The position numbers were made by a program, and so were the translations under genes. The notes under the pieces are model-generated. The model had not been told where the DNA came from and ran no database searches. It saw nothing but the letters and a program-made list of their open reading frames with translations. 64,000 nucleotides of DNA from Gammaproteobacteria bacterium (GTDB lineage: Bacteria > Pseudomonadota > Gammaproteobacteria > Chromatiales > Chromatiaceae): the NCBI GenBank assembly GCA_020445415.1, contig JAGRGP010000065.1:1-64000 (forward strand), read 5' to 3'. Below, piece after piece: positions 18,099 to 27,604 of the stretch; the stretch's first letter is position 1, and the number at the start of each line of letters is the position of its first letter.

Positions 18099-19289
18099 AT
18101 GTCGGCTGAACAGCAACCGGGCGATGTGCCAGCCAAATCTGCCTTGTGGAGAAGGCCGGTTTTTCGCTCCACCGTATTCCAGGTTTTGCTCATCTTAGCC
18201 CTGGTTTACGTTGGCAATATCCTACTGCATAACACGCTCTACAATATGGAGCAGCGTGGGATCCGGACGGGGTTCGATTTTCTTTCTGTCGAGGCGGGAT
18301 TTGGGATTGTTCAATCCCTGATCGACTACACCGAGACGGATACCTTCGGGCGCACCTTTCTCGTCGGACTGCTCAATACCTTGCTGGTATCGTTATTGGG
18401 CATTTTCTTCGCGACAATCATCGGTTTCGTAATGGGAGTGGCGCGGCTTTCGAAGAACTGGCTTATCGCCAAACTCTCGATGGTGTATATCGAGATATTC
18501 CGCAACATTCCACTGTTGCTTCAGATCATGTTTTGGTACTTCATCGTACTTAATAAGCTTCCCAGCCCCAGGCAAAGTCTCGATTTTGCCGATACGTTGT
18601 TTCTTAATAAAAGGGGCTTTTATCTACCTGCTCCACAAATAGAGCCCGGGTTTTGGATGGTCACGGCGGCACTTGCTGTGGCGATTGTTTTGGTGGTGAT
18701 GTTAGCCCGCTGGGCGCGCGCGCGTCAGGAGCGGACCGGTGAACAATTCCATACCGTTTACGCGTCTCTAGGTATTTTAATTGTGGTGCCGTTAGTGGCG
18801 TTTTTTGCCGCGGGGTCTCCGTTATCCTGGGAGGTGCCGGCGCTGAAGGGATTCAATTTCAGGGGCGGGTTGGTTGTAATACCGGAGCTTGCCGCCTTGC
18901 TGCTCGCACTGAGTATTTATACTGCGGCGTTCATTGCCGAGGCGGTTCGGTCAGGTATCCTGGCGGTTAGCCATGGACAGACAGAGGCCGCTTATGCGTT
19001 GGGGCTGAGGCCTGGAGCGACGCTTCGATTGGTGATAATCCCCCAGGCACTGCGGGTGATCATTCCGCAGCTAACGAGTCAGTATCTTAATCTGACCAAG
19101 AATTCGTCATTGGCCACGGCGGTTGGCTATCCTGACTTGGTAGCGGTATTTGCGGGTACTACCCTCAACCAGACCGGACAGGCAGTGGAGGTGATTGCAA
19201 TGACGATGGCGGTTTACCTCGTTATCAGTCTTTCGATCTCCATGTTCATGAACTGGTACAACAAGAAGAAACAACTGGTGGAACGCTAG
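18099..19289 (+). CDS. aapQ: amino-acid ABC transporter permease (AapQ/BztB type)
   Basis: The 396-residue inner-membrane protein belongs to the HisM-like permease family but in the long Aap/Bzt form. It has an N-terminal membrane segment, a large periplasmic-type insertion, and the C-terminal EAA loop (EAAYALGLRPGATLRLVIIPQALRVIIPQ). The TFLVGLLNTLLVS transmembrane domain start is also typical. The ATG at 18099 is chosen over the GTG at 18030, which would place the stem-loop inside the coding region. The next permease begins 2 nt after its stop. Confidence 0.93.
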   Translation: MSAEQQPGDVPAKSALWRRPVFRSTVFQVLLILALVYVGNILLHNTLYNMEQRGIRTGFDFLSVEAGFGIVQSLIDYTETDTFGRTFLVGLLNTLLVSLLGIFFATIIGFVMGVARLSKNWLIAKLSMVYIEIFRNIPLLLQIMFWYFIVLNKLPSPRQSLDFADTLFLNKRGFYLPAPQIEPGFWMVTAALAVAIVLVVMLARWARARQERTGEQFHTVYASLGILIVVPLVAFFAAGSPLSWEVPALKGFNFRGGLVVIPELAALLLALSIYTAAFIAEAVRSGILAVSHGQTEAAYALGLRPGATLRLVIIPQALRVIIPQLTSQYLNLTKNSSLATAVGYPDLVAVFAGTTLNQTGQAVEVIAMTMAVYLVISLSISMFMNWYNKKKQLVER

Positions 19290-19291
19290 CC

Positions 19292-20392
19292 ATGAAAGAA
19301 TTTAGGGATCCACACCCCGACCTCCCGGCACCCAGTACCAGCGTAGGGTTGCTGGGTTGGCTACGCGGTAACCTGTTTTCATCGGTGGGCAACTCGCTGT
19401 TGACGATCTTCGCCTGTTATATCATCTATTTGCTGATTGTCCCCGCGTTTGACTGGGCTTTACTGAATGCGGATTGGGTCGGCGAGACGCGTAACGACTG
19501 CACGAGCGGTGGGGCTTGCTGGGTATTCGTTGGTGCCCGCTTCGATCAATTCATGTACGGTTTTTATCCCGAGAGTGAATATTGGCGAATCAATTTGGCA
19601 TTTGGGTTGCTGGCGGTCCTGTTGATTTTGCTCAATATAAAACAGATCCCCAAAAAGGGATGGCTCGGTGCGGGTACGTTGGTGCTTTATCCGATTGTGG
19701 CGTTCTATCTGTTTTCCGGTGGCGTCTTGGGTCTCGATGTGGTGGAGACGAGCAAGTGGGGCGGATTGTCATTGACCCTGGTTCTCTCGGGCGTGGGTAT
19801 CGTCGCGTCGTTACCGATCGGCATTATGCTGGCATTGGGCAGGCGCTCCGAGATGCCCATTGTCCGCGCGGTATGCGTAGTATTTATTGAATTCTGGCGG
19901 GGTGTACCGCTGATTACCGTACTCTTTATGTCGTCGGTAATGTTGCCGTTGTTCCTTCCGGAAGGAACAACATTCGATAAACTGCTGCGCGCCATGATCG
20001 GCATTGTCTTGTTTGAATCCGCTTACATGGCGGAGGTTGTGCGTGGGGGACTGGCGGCGATTCCCAAGGGGCAGTTTGAGGCGGCAAAGGCGTTGGGCCT
20101 GAAATACTGGCAAAGCATGTCGCTGATCATCCTTCCTCAGGCATTGAAGCTTGTAATTCCCGGTATTGTTAACACCTTTATTGCCCTATTTAAGGATACT
20201 ACCCTGGTGCTGATCATCGGTCTGTTTGACCTGCTGACTACGGTGGAAGCGGGCTTCAAAGATTCGAACTGGCTGGGTTATGCCTTGGAAGGCTATGCCT
20301 TCGCGGCGTTGGTATATTGGGTATTTTGTTTCAGCATGTCCCGTTATAGCCAGCGCCTAGAACGAAAACTTCAGACCGGGCATGCCCGATAA
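19292..20392 (+). CDS. aapM: amino-acid ABC transporter permease (AapM/BztC type)
   Basis: The 366-residue partner permease has several N-terminal membrane segments followed by a BPD-transport domain with [15 protein letters not shown] and the EAA motif [24 protein letters not shown]. These are the standard contact sites for the ATPase. It is translationally coupled to aapQ (2-nt gap), and its end lies 13 nt before the ATG chosen for the ATPase. Confidence 0.94.
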   Translation: MKEFRDPHPDLPAPSTSVGLLGWLRGNLFSSVGNSLLTIFACYIIYLLIVPAFDWALLNADWVGETRNDCTSGGACWVFVGARFDQFMYGFYPESEYWRINLAFGLLAVLLILLNIKQIPKKGWLGAGTLVLYPIVAFYLFSGGVLGLDVVETSKWGGLSLTLVLSGVGIVASLPIGIMLALGRRSEMPIVRAVCVVFIEFWRGVPLITVLFMSSVMLPLFLPEGTTFDKLLRAMIGIVLFESAYMAEVVRGGLAAIPKGQFEAAKALGLKYWQSMSLIILPQALKLVIPGIVNTFIALFKDTTLVLIIGLFDLLTTVEAGFKDSNWLGYALEGYAFAALVYWVFCFSMSRYSQRLERKLQTGHAR

Positions 20393-20405
20393 ACGGAGAG
20401 TGCAT

Positions 20406-21179
20406 ATGACTGCGATTGAGAAAGCTGGCGCCGGTATGGGTATATCGGAAGAGGTTATGATCGAAATCAAGAATATGCATAAGTGGTACGGTGAGTTTCA
20501 CGTTCTCAAGAATATTAATCTAACGATTTATAAAGGAGAGAGAATTGTCGTGTGTGGGCCATCTGGTTCCGGTAAGTCGACAATGATCCGCTGCATCAAC
20601 CGGCTCGAGGAGCACCAGCGTGGTCATATAATTGTCGACGGGACGGAACTGACGGATGATCTAAAGCATATCGACCAGATAAGGCGAGAGGTCGGGATGG
20701 TGTTTCAACACTTTAACCTCTTTCCCCATCTGACTGTGCTCGAGAATTGCTGTTTGGCACTAATCTGGGTACGGAAGATGCCCCGCAAGGAGGCCGAGGC
20801 AATCAGCATGGGTTTTCTCGAGAAGGTAAAAATTCCCGAACAGGCAAAAAAGTATCCCGGCCAGCTTTCGGGTGGCCAACAGCAGCGAGTAGCCATTGCC
20901 CGCAGTCTTTGTATGAATCCCAATATTATGCTTTTCGATGAACCGACCTCAGCTCTGGACCCCGAGATGATCAAAGAAGTCCTGGATACCATGATCGAGC
21001 TGGCGGAAAGCGGTATGACCATGATCTGTGTGACTCATGAAATGGGCTTCGCGAAGACGGTTGCCAACCGGGTCATCTTCATGGACGGTGGTGAGATCAT
21101 TGAGGAGAACGACCCGGAAAGCTTCTTTGAGAATCCCCAGCATGATCGGACCAAGCTCTTTCTGAGTCAGATCATGTAG
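20406..21179 (+). CDS. aapP: amino-acid ABC transporter ATP-binding protein (AapP/BztD type)
   Basis: The 257-residue ATPase has Walker [11 protein letters not shown]-loop [10 protein letters not shown], signature LSGGQQQR, Walker [13 protein letters not shown] and the H-loop VTHEMGF, closest to the polar amino-acid (GlnQ/AapP) group. The ATG at 20406 has GGAG with 7-nt spacing. An upstream ATG at 20382 would overlap aapM. It completes the transporter and ends convergent with a kinase-like gene. Confidence 0.96.
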   Translation: MTAIEKAGAGMGISEEVMIEIKNMHKWYGEFHVLKNINLTIYKGERIVVCGPSGSGKSTMIRCINRLEEHQRGHIIVDGTELTDDLKHIDQIRREVGMVFQHFNLFPHLTVLENCCLALIWVRKMPRKEAEAISMGFLEKVKIPEQAKKYPGQLSGGQQQRVAIARSLCMNPNIMLFDEPTSALDPEMIKEVLDTMIELAESGMTMICVTHEMGFAKTVANRVIFMDGGEIIEENDPESFFENPQHDRTKLFLSQIM

Positions 21180-21259
21180 CCAGGTCCCAGGTGGCTGCGT
21201 TCGCAATAGCGCCCACCGTCCGAAGCAGACAGAGCGTGGTTTGCTTTCTTGAACGGTAT

Positions 21260-22138
21260 TCAGTGACCTACTTCTGCGAGCAGACGGTTGATCATGCCAA
21301 CGGCCTGTGTGCCATACCCGCCACCGAAAAGATTCAAGTGATTAAGAATATGATAGAGATTGTAAAATATCTTGCGAGTTCGATAACCGGGGTCTAAAGG
21401 CCAAATTTCATTGTAAGCACGATAGAAGTCCGCGCTGAATCCCCCAAACAGTTCAGTCATGGCGATATCTGTCTCCCGATCGCCGTAATAGACAGCCGGA
21501 TCAAAAATAACCGGATTGTTGTTCCGGTCAAACCCGATGTTACCCCCCCATAGATCTCCATGAAGTAGAGAGGGGCAGGGTTGATGATCTATCAGCGCGG
21601 AGCAGAAGGTGATCAGCAATTCACCCCTGTCTTGGAGGGTGCCTCGATAACCGTTGCGTGCCGCGAGCCGTAGTTGAAAGCTCAGTCGATTGTCTCGCCA
21701 AAAACTGCACCAATCTTCACATTGATTATTTCTTTGGGGAGTAGTACCGATCGTATTATCGCGCACCCAGCCGAAAAGCTCTTGAGTAGCCCGGTGCATC
21801 TCCGCCAATTTCGTGCCGGCGGCGCGCATTGTGGAGCCAGACCGTAGGTCGATAAACTCCATTGCCAGGTAGGCTTTAGATTCGCAGATTCCGGTTGCGA
21901 TCGGTGCTGGGGCCCTTATAGTTTGGGTGGCTACGATCGTCTCAAGTCCTTCCGCCTCGGCGTTGTACATGTCAATACGAGATTTATCGTTCAGCTTTAA
22001 AAAAAAACTCCTATTGTTCCCAAGGAGCTGCAGGCAGGTGTTTATACAGCCTCCGCTGATGCTGCGAACGGATGTGGGTTTGAACTGTTCACCGATGACG
22101 AGACTTATGTGGTTAGCTATGTGATTAAGTTCGTCCAT
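21260..22138 (-). CDS. fructosamine/ketosamine-3-kinase family protein
   Basis: The 292-residue protein has the aminoglycoside-phosphotransferase-like fold of the fructosamine-3-kinase family (YniA type): SGGCINTCLQL and FFLKLN in the N-lobe, then the catalytic loop LLHGDLWGGNIGF and the metal Asp in FDPAVYYGDRETDIAMTELFGGF, the family hallmark. It may repair glycated proteins or phosphorylate small ketosamines. The ATG at 22138 has AGGA 8 nt upstream. It is divergent from priA across a 454-nt regulatory gap. Confidence 0.92.
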   Translation of the reverse strand: MDELNHIANHISLVIGEQFKPTSVRSISGGCINTCLQLLGNNRSFFLKLNDKSRIDMYNAEAEGLETIVATQTIRAPAPIATGICESKAYLAMEFIDLRSGSTMRAAGTKLAEMHRATQELFGWVRDNTIGTTPQRNNQCEDWCSFWRDNRLSFQLRLAARNGYRGTLQDRGELLITFCSALIDHQPCPSLLHGDLWGGNIGFDRNNNPVIFDPAVYYGDRETDIAMTELFGGFSADFYRAYNEIWPLDPGYRTRKIFYNLYHILNHLNLFGGGYGTQAVGMINRLLAEVGH

Positions 22139-22290
22139 CTTCCGCGTCCTAACTAGTTTGTCCGGGGGCTATCCGAGGACAAGTTTTCATCGAGCGTTCT
22201 GGCTGGGTTCCCTCACTAGGATAAACTGGTATTACCTGTGTGCAAAAAATCGATTGACAATACTGGGAAAAACGAGTTGTTAAAGCGCTG

Positions 22291-22299
22291 TTATACACA
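22291..22299 (+). promoter_or_regulatory. DnaA box
   Basis: TTATACACA is an exact match to the DnaA consensus TTATNCACA. It is the promoter-distal of two exact boxes in the gap before priA. Confidence 0.55.
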
Positions 22300-22482
22300 G
22301 AAAGGGCTGGTACCTGCGGTTTTGGTGATAATGCCGTAGTAAAATCCGTTAGGAGATGCGATAAACATCAGCAACTCAATGAAAACATTAATTTATTCTA
22401 TATATGAGCGCCATTCGTCTTGCCGTGGAGCCAGTGTGCAATGACACCGTCTGTTAGGGGCGGCAATGATTCTTCCACAGAG

Positions 22483-22491
22483 TTATCCACA
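22483..22491 (+). promoter_or_regulatory. DnaA box
   Basis: TTATCCACA is the highest-affinity E. coli-type DnaA box. A degenerate copy (TCTTCCACA, 22471-22479) sits 12 bp upstream in the same orientation, about one helical turn away. Confidence 0.6.
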
Positions 22492-22504
22492 GGCAAGGGG
22501 TGAA

Positions 22505-22528
22505 TTAAGGAATATCCCTATTCCTTAA
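22505..22528. promoter_or_regulatory. perfect 10-bp-stem dyad upstream of priA
   Basis: Arms TTAAGGAATA and TATTCCTTAA flank the 4-nt centre TCCC, 64 nt before the priA start. AT-rich symmetry without a following T-run suggests a protein-binding operator rather than a terminator. Confidence 0.5.
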
Positions 22529-22592
22529 CGAGTTAGCTCCATATGATCATTTTTAGCGTCAATATAGGCTCCTAAATCTGTTTGCTGCGCTC

Positions 22593-24815
22593 ATGGCTAA
22601 ATCTGTGATTCTGAGGCTCGCGATACCCTCGCCGCTCTATACTTGCTTTGATTATCTCCCCCCGGAGAACGTTATCCGTAGCCAGCTTGTTGCGGGAATT
22701 CGACTGCGGGTTCCTTTCGGAAAAGGAGAGCGTTACGGAGTTCTGCTTGAGATAACCGATCATACTGATCTGGAAGAGGGGCGGCTAAAAAAGGCTTTGG
22801 GGATTGTTGATGAGAGCGCTTTGTTAAGCAGGAATGATCTCGAACTCCTCAAATGGGCAGCGGCCTACTATCAACACCCTTTGGGTGAGGTGGTATTCAG
22901 CGCGTTGCCTGCCAGACTCAGGAGGGGTGGGCGGCTACCCAAGCCGGGGCGCCCGGGTTGGCAATTGACGAAGGTGGGAAGGTGCCAGGATCCGGATGAG
23001 ATGCGCAGGGCGCCGCGGCAGGCCGCCATCATCAGATCGTTGGGAGGGGAAGCAAATGGGTTGCCCAGTGATCAACTGATCCGGGAGCTCGGGCCCTGCC
23101 GGGATGTGGTGCTTAGGCTAGCACACAAAGGGTGGATCGAGGAGCGGTGGTTCCCAGAATCTTGTGTTGAGGTACGTGGATCAGAGGAGTTGGCAGTAGC
23201 CGTCCCGCCCAAATTAACCAACGCGCAACGGGCGGCGATCGAAGCAATTCGCGGTGCATTTGGTGGATTTGAGGTATTTCTACTTGATGGAATTACCGCA
23301 AGCGGCAAGACTGAGGTATATATAAGGCTCTTAGAGCAGGCCCTGACTCTTGGAAAGCAAGCCTTGGTGCTGGTGCCTGAGATCGGGCTGACACCCCAGC
23401 TCCTCAGCCGACTTCGCCGGCGGTTGCCGGTATCTATTGGAGTGATCCATTCGGGATTATCCGAGCGCGAGCGTGAGCGGGCGTGGTTGAACGCGCGTCG
23501 TGGGGAGGCGAGGATACTGCTTGGTACCCGGTCCGCGGTCTTTGCACCCCTTCCGGAACTCGGGCTGATTCTGGTTGACGAAGAGCACGACATCTCCTTC
23601 AAACAACAAGATGGTTTTAGATATTCTGCCCGAGATCTGGCCGTGATGCGGGGGCAGCAGTTAGGTTGCCCCATTGTTCTCGGTTCCGCTACTCCCTCGC
23701 TGGAGAGCATACGAAATGGGGAGCTGGGACGATATCGTGTAGTGCGCCTTCCAGAGCGGGCGGGGGGCGCTGCCCCGCCCAGGTTCGATCTGCTGGATAT
23801 CCGTTCTTCTCGGTTGGAGTCGGGTATTTCGAGGCCCATGCTAGAAATTGCGCGAGAGACGTTACAAGACGGCAATCAAGTCCTGTTTTTTCTTAACCGC
23901 AGAGGGTTTGCGCCGGTACTCACCTGCCACGATTGCGGATGGGTGGCCCAGTGTCGGCGCTGTGATGCCAGAATGACTTACCATCTAATGGAGCGATTAC
24001 TTTGGTGCCATCATTGTGGCTCGAAGTACCCGCTGCTCGAGCGTTGTCCCGAATGCCAAAGTGGAGCGCTGAAGGCGCTTGGGCAGGGAACCGAGCGGCT
24101 ACAAAACGCACTCGAGCAATTGTTTCCTGAAACCCGGATCGCCCGGGTAGACCGGGATACCACGCGGCGTAAAGGCTCTATGGAAGGGTTGTTAAGCAAC
24201 ATCAAGGCGGGCGCCTATTCGCTGCTGCTGGGAACTCAAATGCTCGCCAAAGGCCATCACTTTCCCAATGTGACACTGGTGGGTATTTTGGATCTTGATC
24301 AAGGGCTGTTTGGAGCTGATTACCGCTCAGCGGAGCGTATGGCTCAGTTAATCGTTCAAGTGGCTGGACGCGCCGGGCGGGCAGGGAAGGCGGGGCGTGT
24401 CGTGGTGCAGACGCGTCACCCAGACCACCCGCTGTTACAGACTTTGTTGCGAGAAGGGTATCGAGGTTTCTCTGCCGCATTGATGGCAGAGCGGTCGGAA
24501 GCGGGATTGCCGCCTTTTTCCTATCAGGTGCTTATCCGGGCGGAAGCTAACCGGGAGGCACTGCCGCTCGCTTTTTTGGACGACGCAAAAAAGGAGGCGG
24601 TCGAAATGGAGACCAAAGGAGTGGAACTGTGGGGACCGGTACCCGCGCCCATGGAGCGTCGGGCGGGGCGCCACCGAGCCCACTTATTGTTGCAGGCGGA
24701 CCGGCGGTCGGACTTACACCATTTTCTGTCGCGGTGGGTAATCCAGCTATCCACCTTGAAGTCCTCCAGGCAGGTTCGTTGGTCGGTCGATGTGGATCCC
24801 CAGGAGATGTACTGA
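22593..24815 (+). CDS. priA: primosomal replication helicase PriA
   Basis: Restart helicase that reloads the replisome at collapsed forks. The 740-residue protein has the N-terminal 3'-DNA-binding domain (LRLAIPSPLYTCFDYLPPE), Walker A GITASGKTEVY, the DEAH-type box LVDEEHDISFKQ and the eight-cysteine zinc domain spread over CHDCGWVAQCRRC and CHHCGSKYPLLERCPEC. The motif VI region is QVAGRAGRAGKAG. Its length matches the family. The ATG at 22593 lacks a clear Shine-Dalgarno. The gene order priA-argS-SPOR is common in gammaproteobacteria. Confidence 0.97.
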   Translation: MAKSVILRLAIPSPLYTCFDYLPPENVIRSQLVAGIRLRVPFGKGERYGVLLEITDHTDLEEGRLKKALGIVDESALLSRNDLELLKWAAAYYQHPLGEVVFSALPARLRRGGRLPKPGRPGWQLTKVGRCQDPDEMRRAPRQAAIIRSLGGEANGLPSDQLIRELGPCRDVVLRLAHKGWIEERWFPESCVEVRGSEELAVAVPPKLTNAQRAAIEAIRGAFGGFEVFLLDGITASGKTEVYIRLLEQALTLGKQALVLVPEIGLTPQLLSRLRRRLPVSIGVIHSGLSERERERAWLNARRGEARILLGTRSAVFAPLPELGLILVDEEHDISFKQQDGFRYSARDLAVMRGQQLGCPIVLGSATPSLESIRNGELGRYRVVRLPERAGGAAPPRFDLLDIRSSRLESGISRPMLEIARETLQDGNQVLFFLNRRGFAPVLTCHDCGWVAQCRRCDARMTYHLMERLLWCHHCGSKYPLLERCPECQSGALKALGQGTERLQNALEQLFPETRIARVDRDTTRRKGSMEGLLSNIKAGAYSLLLGTQMLAKGHHFPNVTLVGILDLDQGLFGADYRSAERMAQLIVQVAGRAGRAGKAGRVVVQTRHPDHPLLQTLLREGYRGFSAALMAERSEAGLPPFSYQVLIRAEANREALPLAFLDDAKKEAVEMETKGVELWGPVPAPMERRAGRHRAHLLLQADRRSDLHHFLSRWVIQLSTLKSSRQVRWSVDVDPQEMY

Positions 24816-24954
24816 GCCGAGTGTGGGCTCTGGTAAAAAGCTTTAATCAGGGTTCCTGCGTTAGCCGGGGCGATAAGCTTATGCGAGGCCAAACGGTTTC
24901 CTGTTATGCTACCCAGTTTGAGGCAACTCTGCTTCCAATCGGTTTCACAGTGAA

Positions 24955-26715
24955 ATGAAAAAAGAACTCAGGCAGTTGATTCACCACGCGTTTGGGAAAC
25001 TTTCGGCAGAGAGTGTTCTGGATGGGGAGTGGGTCTCCGAGCCAGTCATTGAGCGCACCCGGGACACGCGTCACGGTGATTTTGCCACCAATATTGCCAT
25101 GGTTTTAGCCAAACGGGCTGGGCTTCGTCCAAGAATACTCGCTGAAAAGCTAGTCGATGCATTGCCGGAAAGCGCCCTCGTGGAGAAAGTCGAGATCGCT
25201 GGCCCTGGATTTATCAACTTTTCTATTTCCCGGAGCGCCTACTTTGCGTTGGTGCCAACCATACTCGACACCGGTTACCTATTTGGCCGTAGCGATATTG
25301 GCGAGGGGCGTCGGGTGCAGGTGGAATTTGTATCGGCTAATCCCACTGGCCCATTGCATGTTGGCCATGGTCGGGGGGCAGCGTACGGCGCCGTGGTGGC
25401 GGATCTCTTGAGTGCGGTGGGATACGATGTTCACCGGGAATATTACGTAAACGACGCCGGGCGCCAGATGGACATTCTCGCAACCAGCGTTTGGTTGCGT
25501 TACCTGGAGTTGTGTGATCAAGAGATCCATTTCCCCGAGAATGGTTATCGGGGTGACTATATCTGGGATATCGCCGCTACCCTGCATCGTGAACATCATA
25601 ACGCCTATGCGCATACCGGAGACGAAGTCTTCGTTGGCTTGCCTGAGGACGAAGATCAAGGAGGGGACAAGGAGCAGCACATTGATGCGTTGATCGGCCG
25701 TTGCAAGCAGCTGCTTGGAGACAATCGTTATCGTTTTGTCTTCGAGCTTGCACTGAATGTAATCCTTGACGATATTCGCGACGATCTTGAACACTTTGGT
25801 GTTGTCTATGAGGAGTGGTTTTCAGAGCGCAGCCTGACCGAAACCGGTGCGGTTAACCGGGCACTTGAGCGGCTACGGGATTTGGACCATATCTATGAGC
25901 GGGAGGGAGCGCTCTGGTTTCGATCGACCCGTTTCGGTGATGAAAAGGATCGGGTGGTTATGCGGGATAATGGGCAGCACACTTATTTCGCCTCCGATAT
26001 CGCCTACCACATGGATAAACTGGAGCGAGGATTTGATTGGGTTATCGATGTTTGGGGGGCCGACCATCATGGGTACATCCCGCGGGTGAAGGCAGCTCTG
26101 CAAGCAATGGGTGAAGAATCCACCAAGCTGGATGTGCTGTTAGTGCAGTTCGCTAACCTGTACCGGGGAGGGGAAAAGGTTCAAATGTCCACTCGGTCGG
26201 GTTCGTTCGTAACACTGCGGGAGCTGAGAAAAGAGGTTGGAAAGGACGCGGCACGTTTTTTTTATGTCATGCGTAAATGCGAACAGCATTTGGATTTCGA
26301 TCTGGATCTGGCGAAATCTCAATCCAATGACAACCCTGTCTATTATATTCAGTACGCACATGCCCGGGTATGTAGCGTGTTGGCTCAGGCGACAGACCGG
26401 GGCATCTCAGTTGATCCATCCCCGGGTATTACCAACCTCGACCTGTTGACGGAATCCCAAGAATTCTCGCTGATGAAGAGTATGTCCCGCTATCAGGATG
26501 TGGTTGAGGCTTCCGCGCTGGACCGTGAACCCCACCAGTTGTGCCATTATCTGCGTGAGCTGGCCAACGACTTCCACGCCTATTACAACGCTTATCAGTT
26601 TCTGGTGGAAGATGCCCTCCTCCGGGATGCGCGCATTAAGCTGATCCTTGCGGTACGCCAGGTGCTGCGTAACGGCCTCAATCTTTTGGGGGTCTCGGCG
26701 CCGGAGAGAATGTAG
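24955..26715 (+). CDS. argS: arginyl-tRNA synthetase
   Basis: Class I synthetase charging tRNA-Arg. The 586-residue protein has the ArgRS N-terminal additional domain, the HIGH-type motif [11 protein letters not shown], and KVQMSTRSG where other class I enzymes have KMSKS, as usual for ArgRS. The C-terminal anticodon-binding helices end at [10 protein letters not shown]. It is 139 nt after priA and directly abuts the next gene (stop codon, then ATG). Confidence 0.98.
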   Translation: MKKELRQLIHHAFGKLSAESVLDGEWVSEPVIERTRDTRHGDFATNIAMVLAKRAGLRPRILAEKLVDALPESALVEKVEIAGPGFINFSISRSAYFALVPTILDTGYLFGRSDIGEGRRVQVEFVSANPTGPLHVGHGRGAAYGAVVADLLSAVGYDVHREYYVNDAGRQMDILATSVWLRYLELCDQEIHFPENGYRGDYIWDIAATLHREHHNAYAHTGDEVFVGLPEDEDQGGDKEQHIDALIGRCKQLLGDNRYRFVFELALNVILDDIRDDLEHFGVVYEEWFSERSLTETGAVNRALERLRDLDHIYEREGALWFRSTRFGDEKDRVVMRDNGQHTYFASDIAYHMDKLERGFDWVIDVWGADHHGYIPRVKAALQAMGEESTKLDVLLVQFANLYRGGEKVQMSTRSGSFVTLRELRKEVGKDAARFFYVMRKCEQHLDFDLDLAKSQSNDNPVYYIQYAHARVCSVLAQATDRGISVDPSPGITNLDLLTESQEFSLMKSMSRYQDVVEASALDREPHQLCHYLRELANDFHAYYNAYQFLVEDALLRDARIKLILAVRQVLRNGLNLLGVSAPERM

Positions 26716-27285
26716 ATGTCCAGGGACTACAAAAGCCGCGCCAACCCGCAGGCAAAGCGGCGACGCCAGGTGCCGGGTCCCGTTTGGTTTGTTTGTGGTC
26801 TTCTGGTGGGACTCTTTCTGAGTGGCCTTGCATGGTTAAAGATGCCAGGGGTATCGGACACCTCTCTGCCGACGGGAAACGCAGATTCAGCCGTGAACAG
26901 TGGGCCCCCTTCGGTGGCCGAGAAGAGCGCGCCCCCAAAGCCCCGGTTTGATTTTTACACGATCCTGCCGGAAATGGAGGTAGTAGTGCCAGAGCCACTT
27001 CCCCCCGACCGATCGGTAACGGTGGAGGAAACAACCACCAACGGGGGTGCTCAGGACAGATATATGCTTCAGATGGGCTCGTTTCGAAAGTACTCGGATG
27101 CCGACCGGCTAAAGGCGAGCCTGGCATTGGTAGGAATTCAAGCCGAAATTCAGCGGGTGAAGATTGATAGTGGCGATATATTTCACCGGGTCCGGTCTGG
27201 TCCTTACGGCGTGGAAAAGGTCAATCAGTTGAACGCCAAGCTAAAGGCTAACAGTATCAGCAGCTTGGTTATCAAGCTGAAATAG
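26716..27285 (+). CDS. SPOR-domain cell-division protein, FtsN-like
   Basis: The 189-residue protein has a short basic cytoplasmic N-terminus (MSRDYKSRANPQAKRRR), one membrane segment (VWFVCGLLVGLFLSGLAWL), a periplasmic linker, and a C-terminal SPOR domain (about 115-189: YMLQMGSFRKYSDADRLKASLALVGIQAEIQ...FHRVRSGPYGVEKVNQLNAKLKANSI) that binds denuded peptidoglycan at the septum. It starts immediately after the argS stop. This is the position ftsN holds next to argS/priA in many gammaproteobacteria, so FtsN or a close analogue is likely. Confidence 0.88.
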   Translation: MSRDYKSRANPQAKRRRQVPGPVWFVCGLLVGLFLSGLAWLKMPGVSDTSLPTGNADSAVNSGPPSVAEKSAPPKPRFDFYTILPEMEVVVPEPLPPDRSVTVEETTTNGGAQDRYMLQMGSFRKYSDADRLKASLALVGIQAEIQRVKIDSGDIFHRVRSGPYGVEKVNQLNAKLKANSISSLVIKLK

Positions 27286-27325
27286 TCCATCAAGGAGCGA
27301 GGCGAGTGCTGACCGCCTATCCCAG

Positions 27326-27604
27326 CTAACGCCCGCAAGCGGACGGGTTCGGCAATACCTGGACCGAATGATCTTTCGCGCCATGTCCGCTCCATTGGTA
27401 GATTTCCGTCGTGGCGGGGTCACACTGGCAGCAACTTCCGCCGCACGATGAGGTAATCGTCTGCCGGCTTACCCGGCCTTTACGTATCCAAGTCTCGAGC
27501 ATGCCCCTGATTGCTTCCGGCGGAGTGGCAAAATGGCGGGACATTTCCTGCAAACTGGCCCGCTGGTGTTGTCTTAGGTAGTTGCCGATCTCTGACAGTA
27601 TCAT
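27326..27604 (-). CDS. feoC: FeoC-type Fe-S winged-helix protein
   Basis: The 92-residue protein starts MILSEIGNYLRQHQRASLQEMSRHFATPPEAIRGML, the winged-helix of the FeoC family, followed by a cysteine cluster (CGGSCCQC) that could bind an Fe-S cluster. FeoC regulates FeoB or its transcription/proteolysis in enterics. Its ATG overlaps the feoB stop (ATGA), so it is translationally coupled. The last 25 residues are a tail of unclear role. Confidence 0.88.
   Translation of the reverse strand: MILSEIGNYLRQHQRASLQEMSRHFATPPEAIRGMLETWIRKGRVSRQTITSSCGGSCCQCDPATTEIYQWSGHGAKDHSVQVLPNPSACGR

Larger units (their letters stand above)
22139..22592. promoter_or_regulatory. 454-nt gap upstream of priA with DnaA boxes, AT-rich stretch and hairpin
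   Basis: The largest gap in the window. It holds two perfect DnaA boxes (TTATACACA 22291-22299, TTATCCACA 22483-22491), a degenerate box (TCTTCCACA 22471-22479) 12 nt from the second, an AT-rich stretch around 22378-22407, and a perfect hairpin (22505-22528). All boxes point the same way. No coding frame was recognised. It could be a DnaA-controlled promoter region for priA or a DnaA-binding locus. oriC is less likely, since dnaA, dnaN, gidA or rpmH are absent. Confidence 0.55.

Noticed and set aside
22139-22592. Chromosomal origin (oriC) upstream of priA
   Set aside because: DnaA boxes are present, but only two are exact and no typical oriC neighbour (dnaA, dnaN, gidA, rpmH) is in the window; kept only as a DnaA-related regulatory region.
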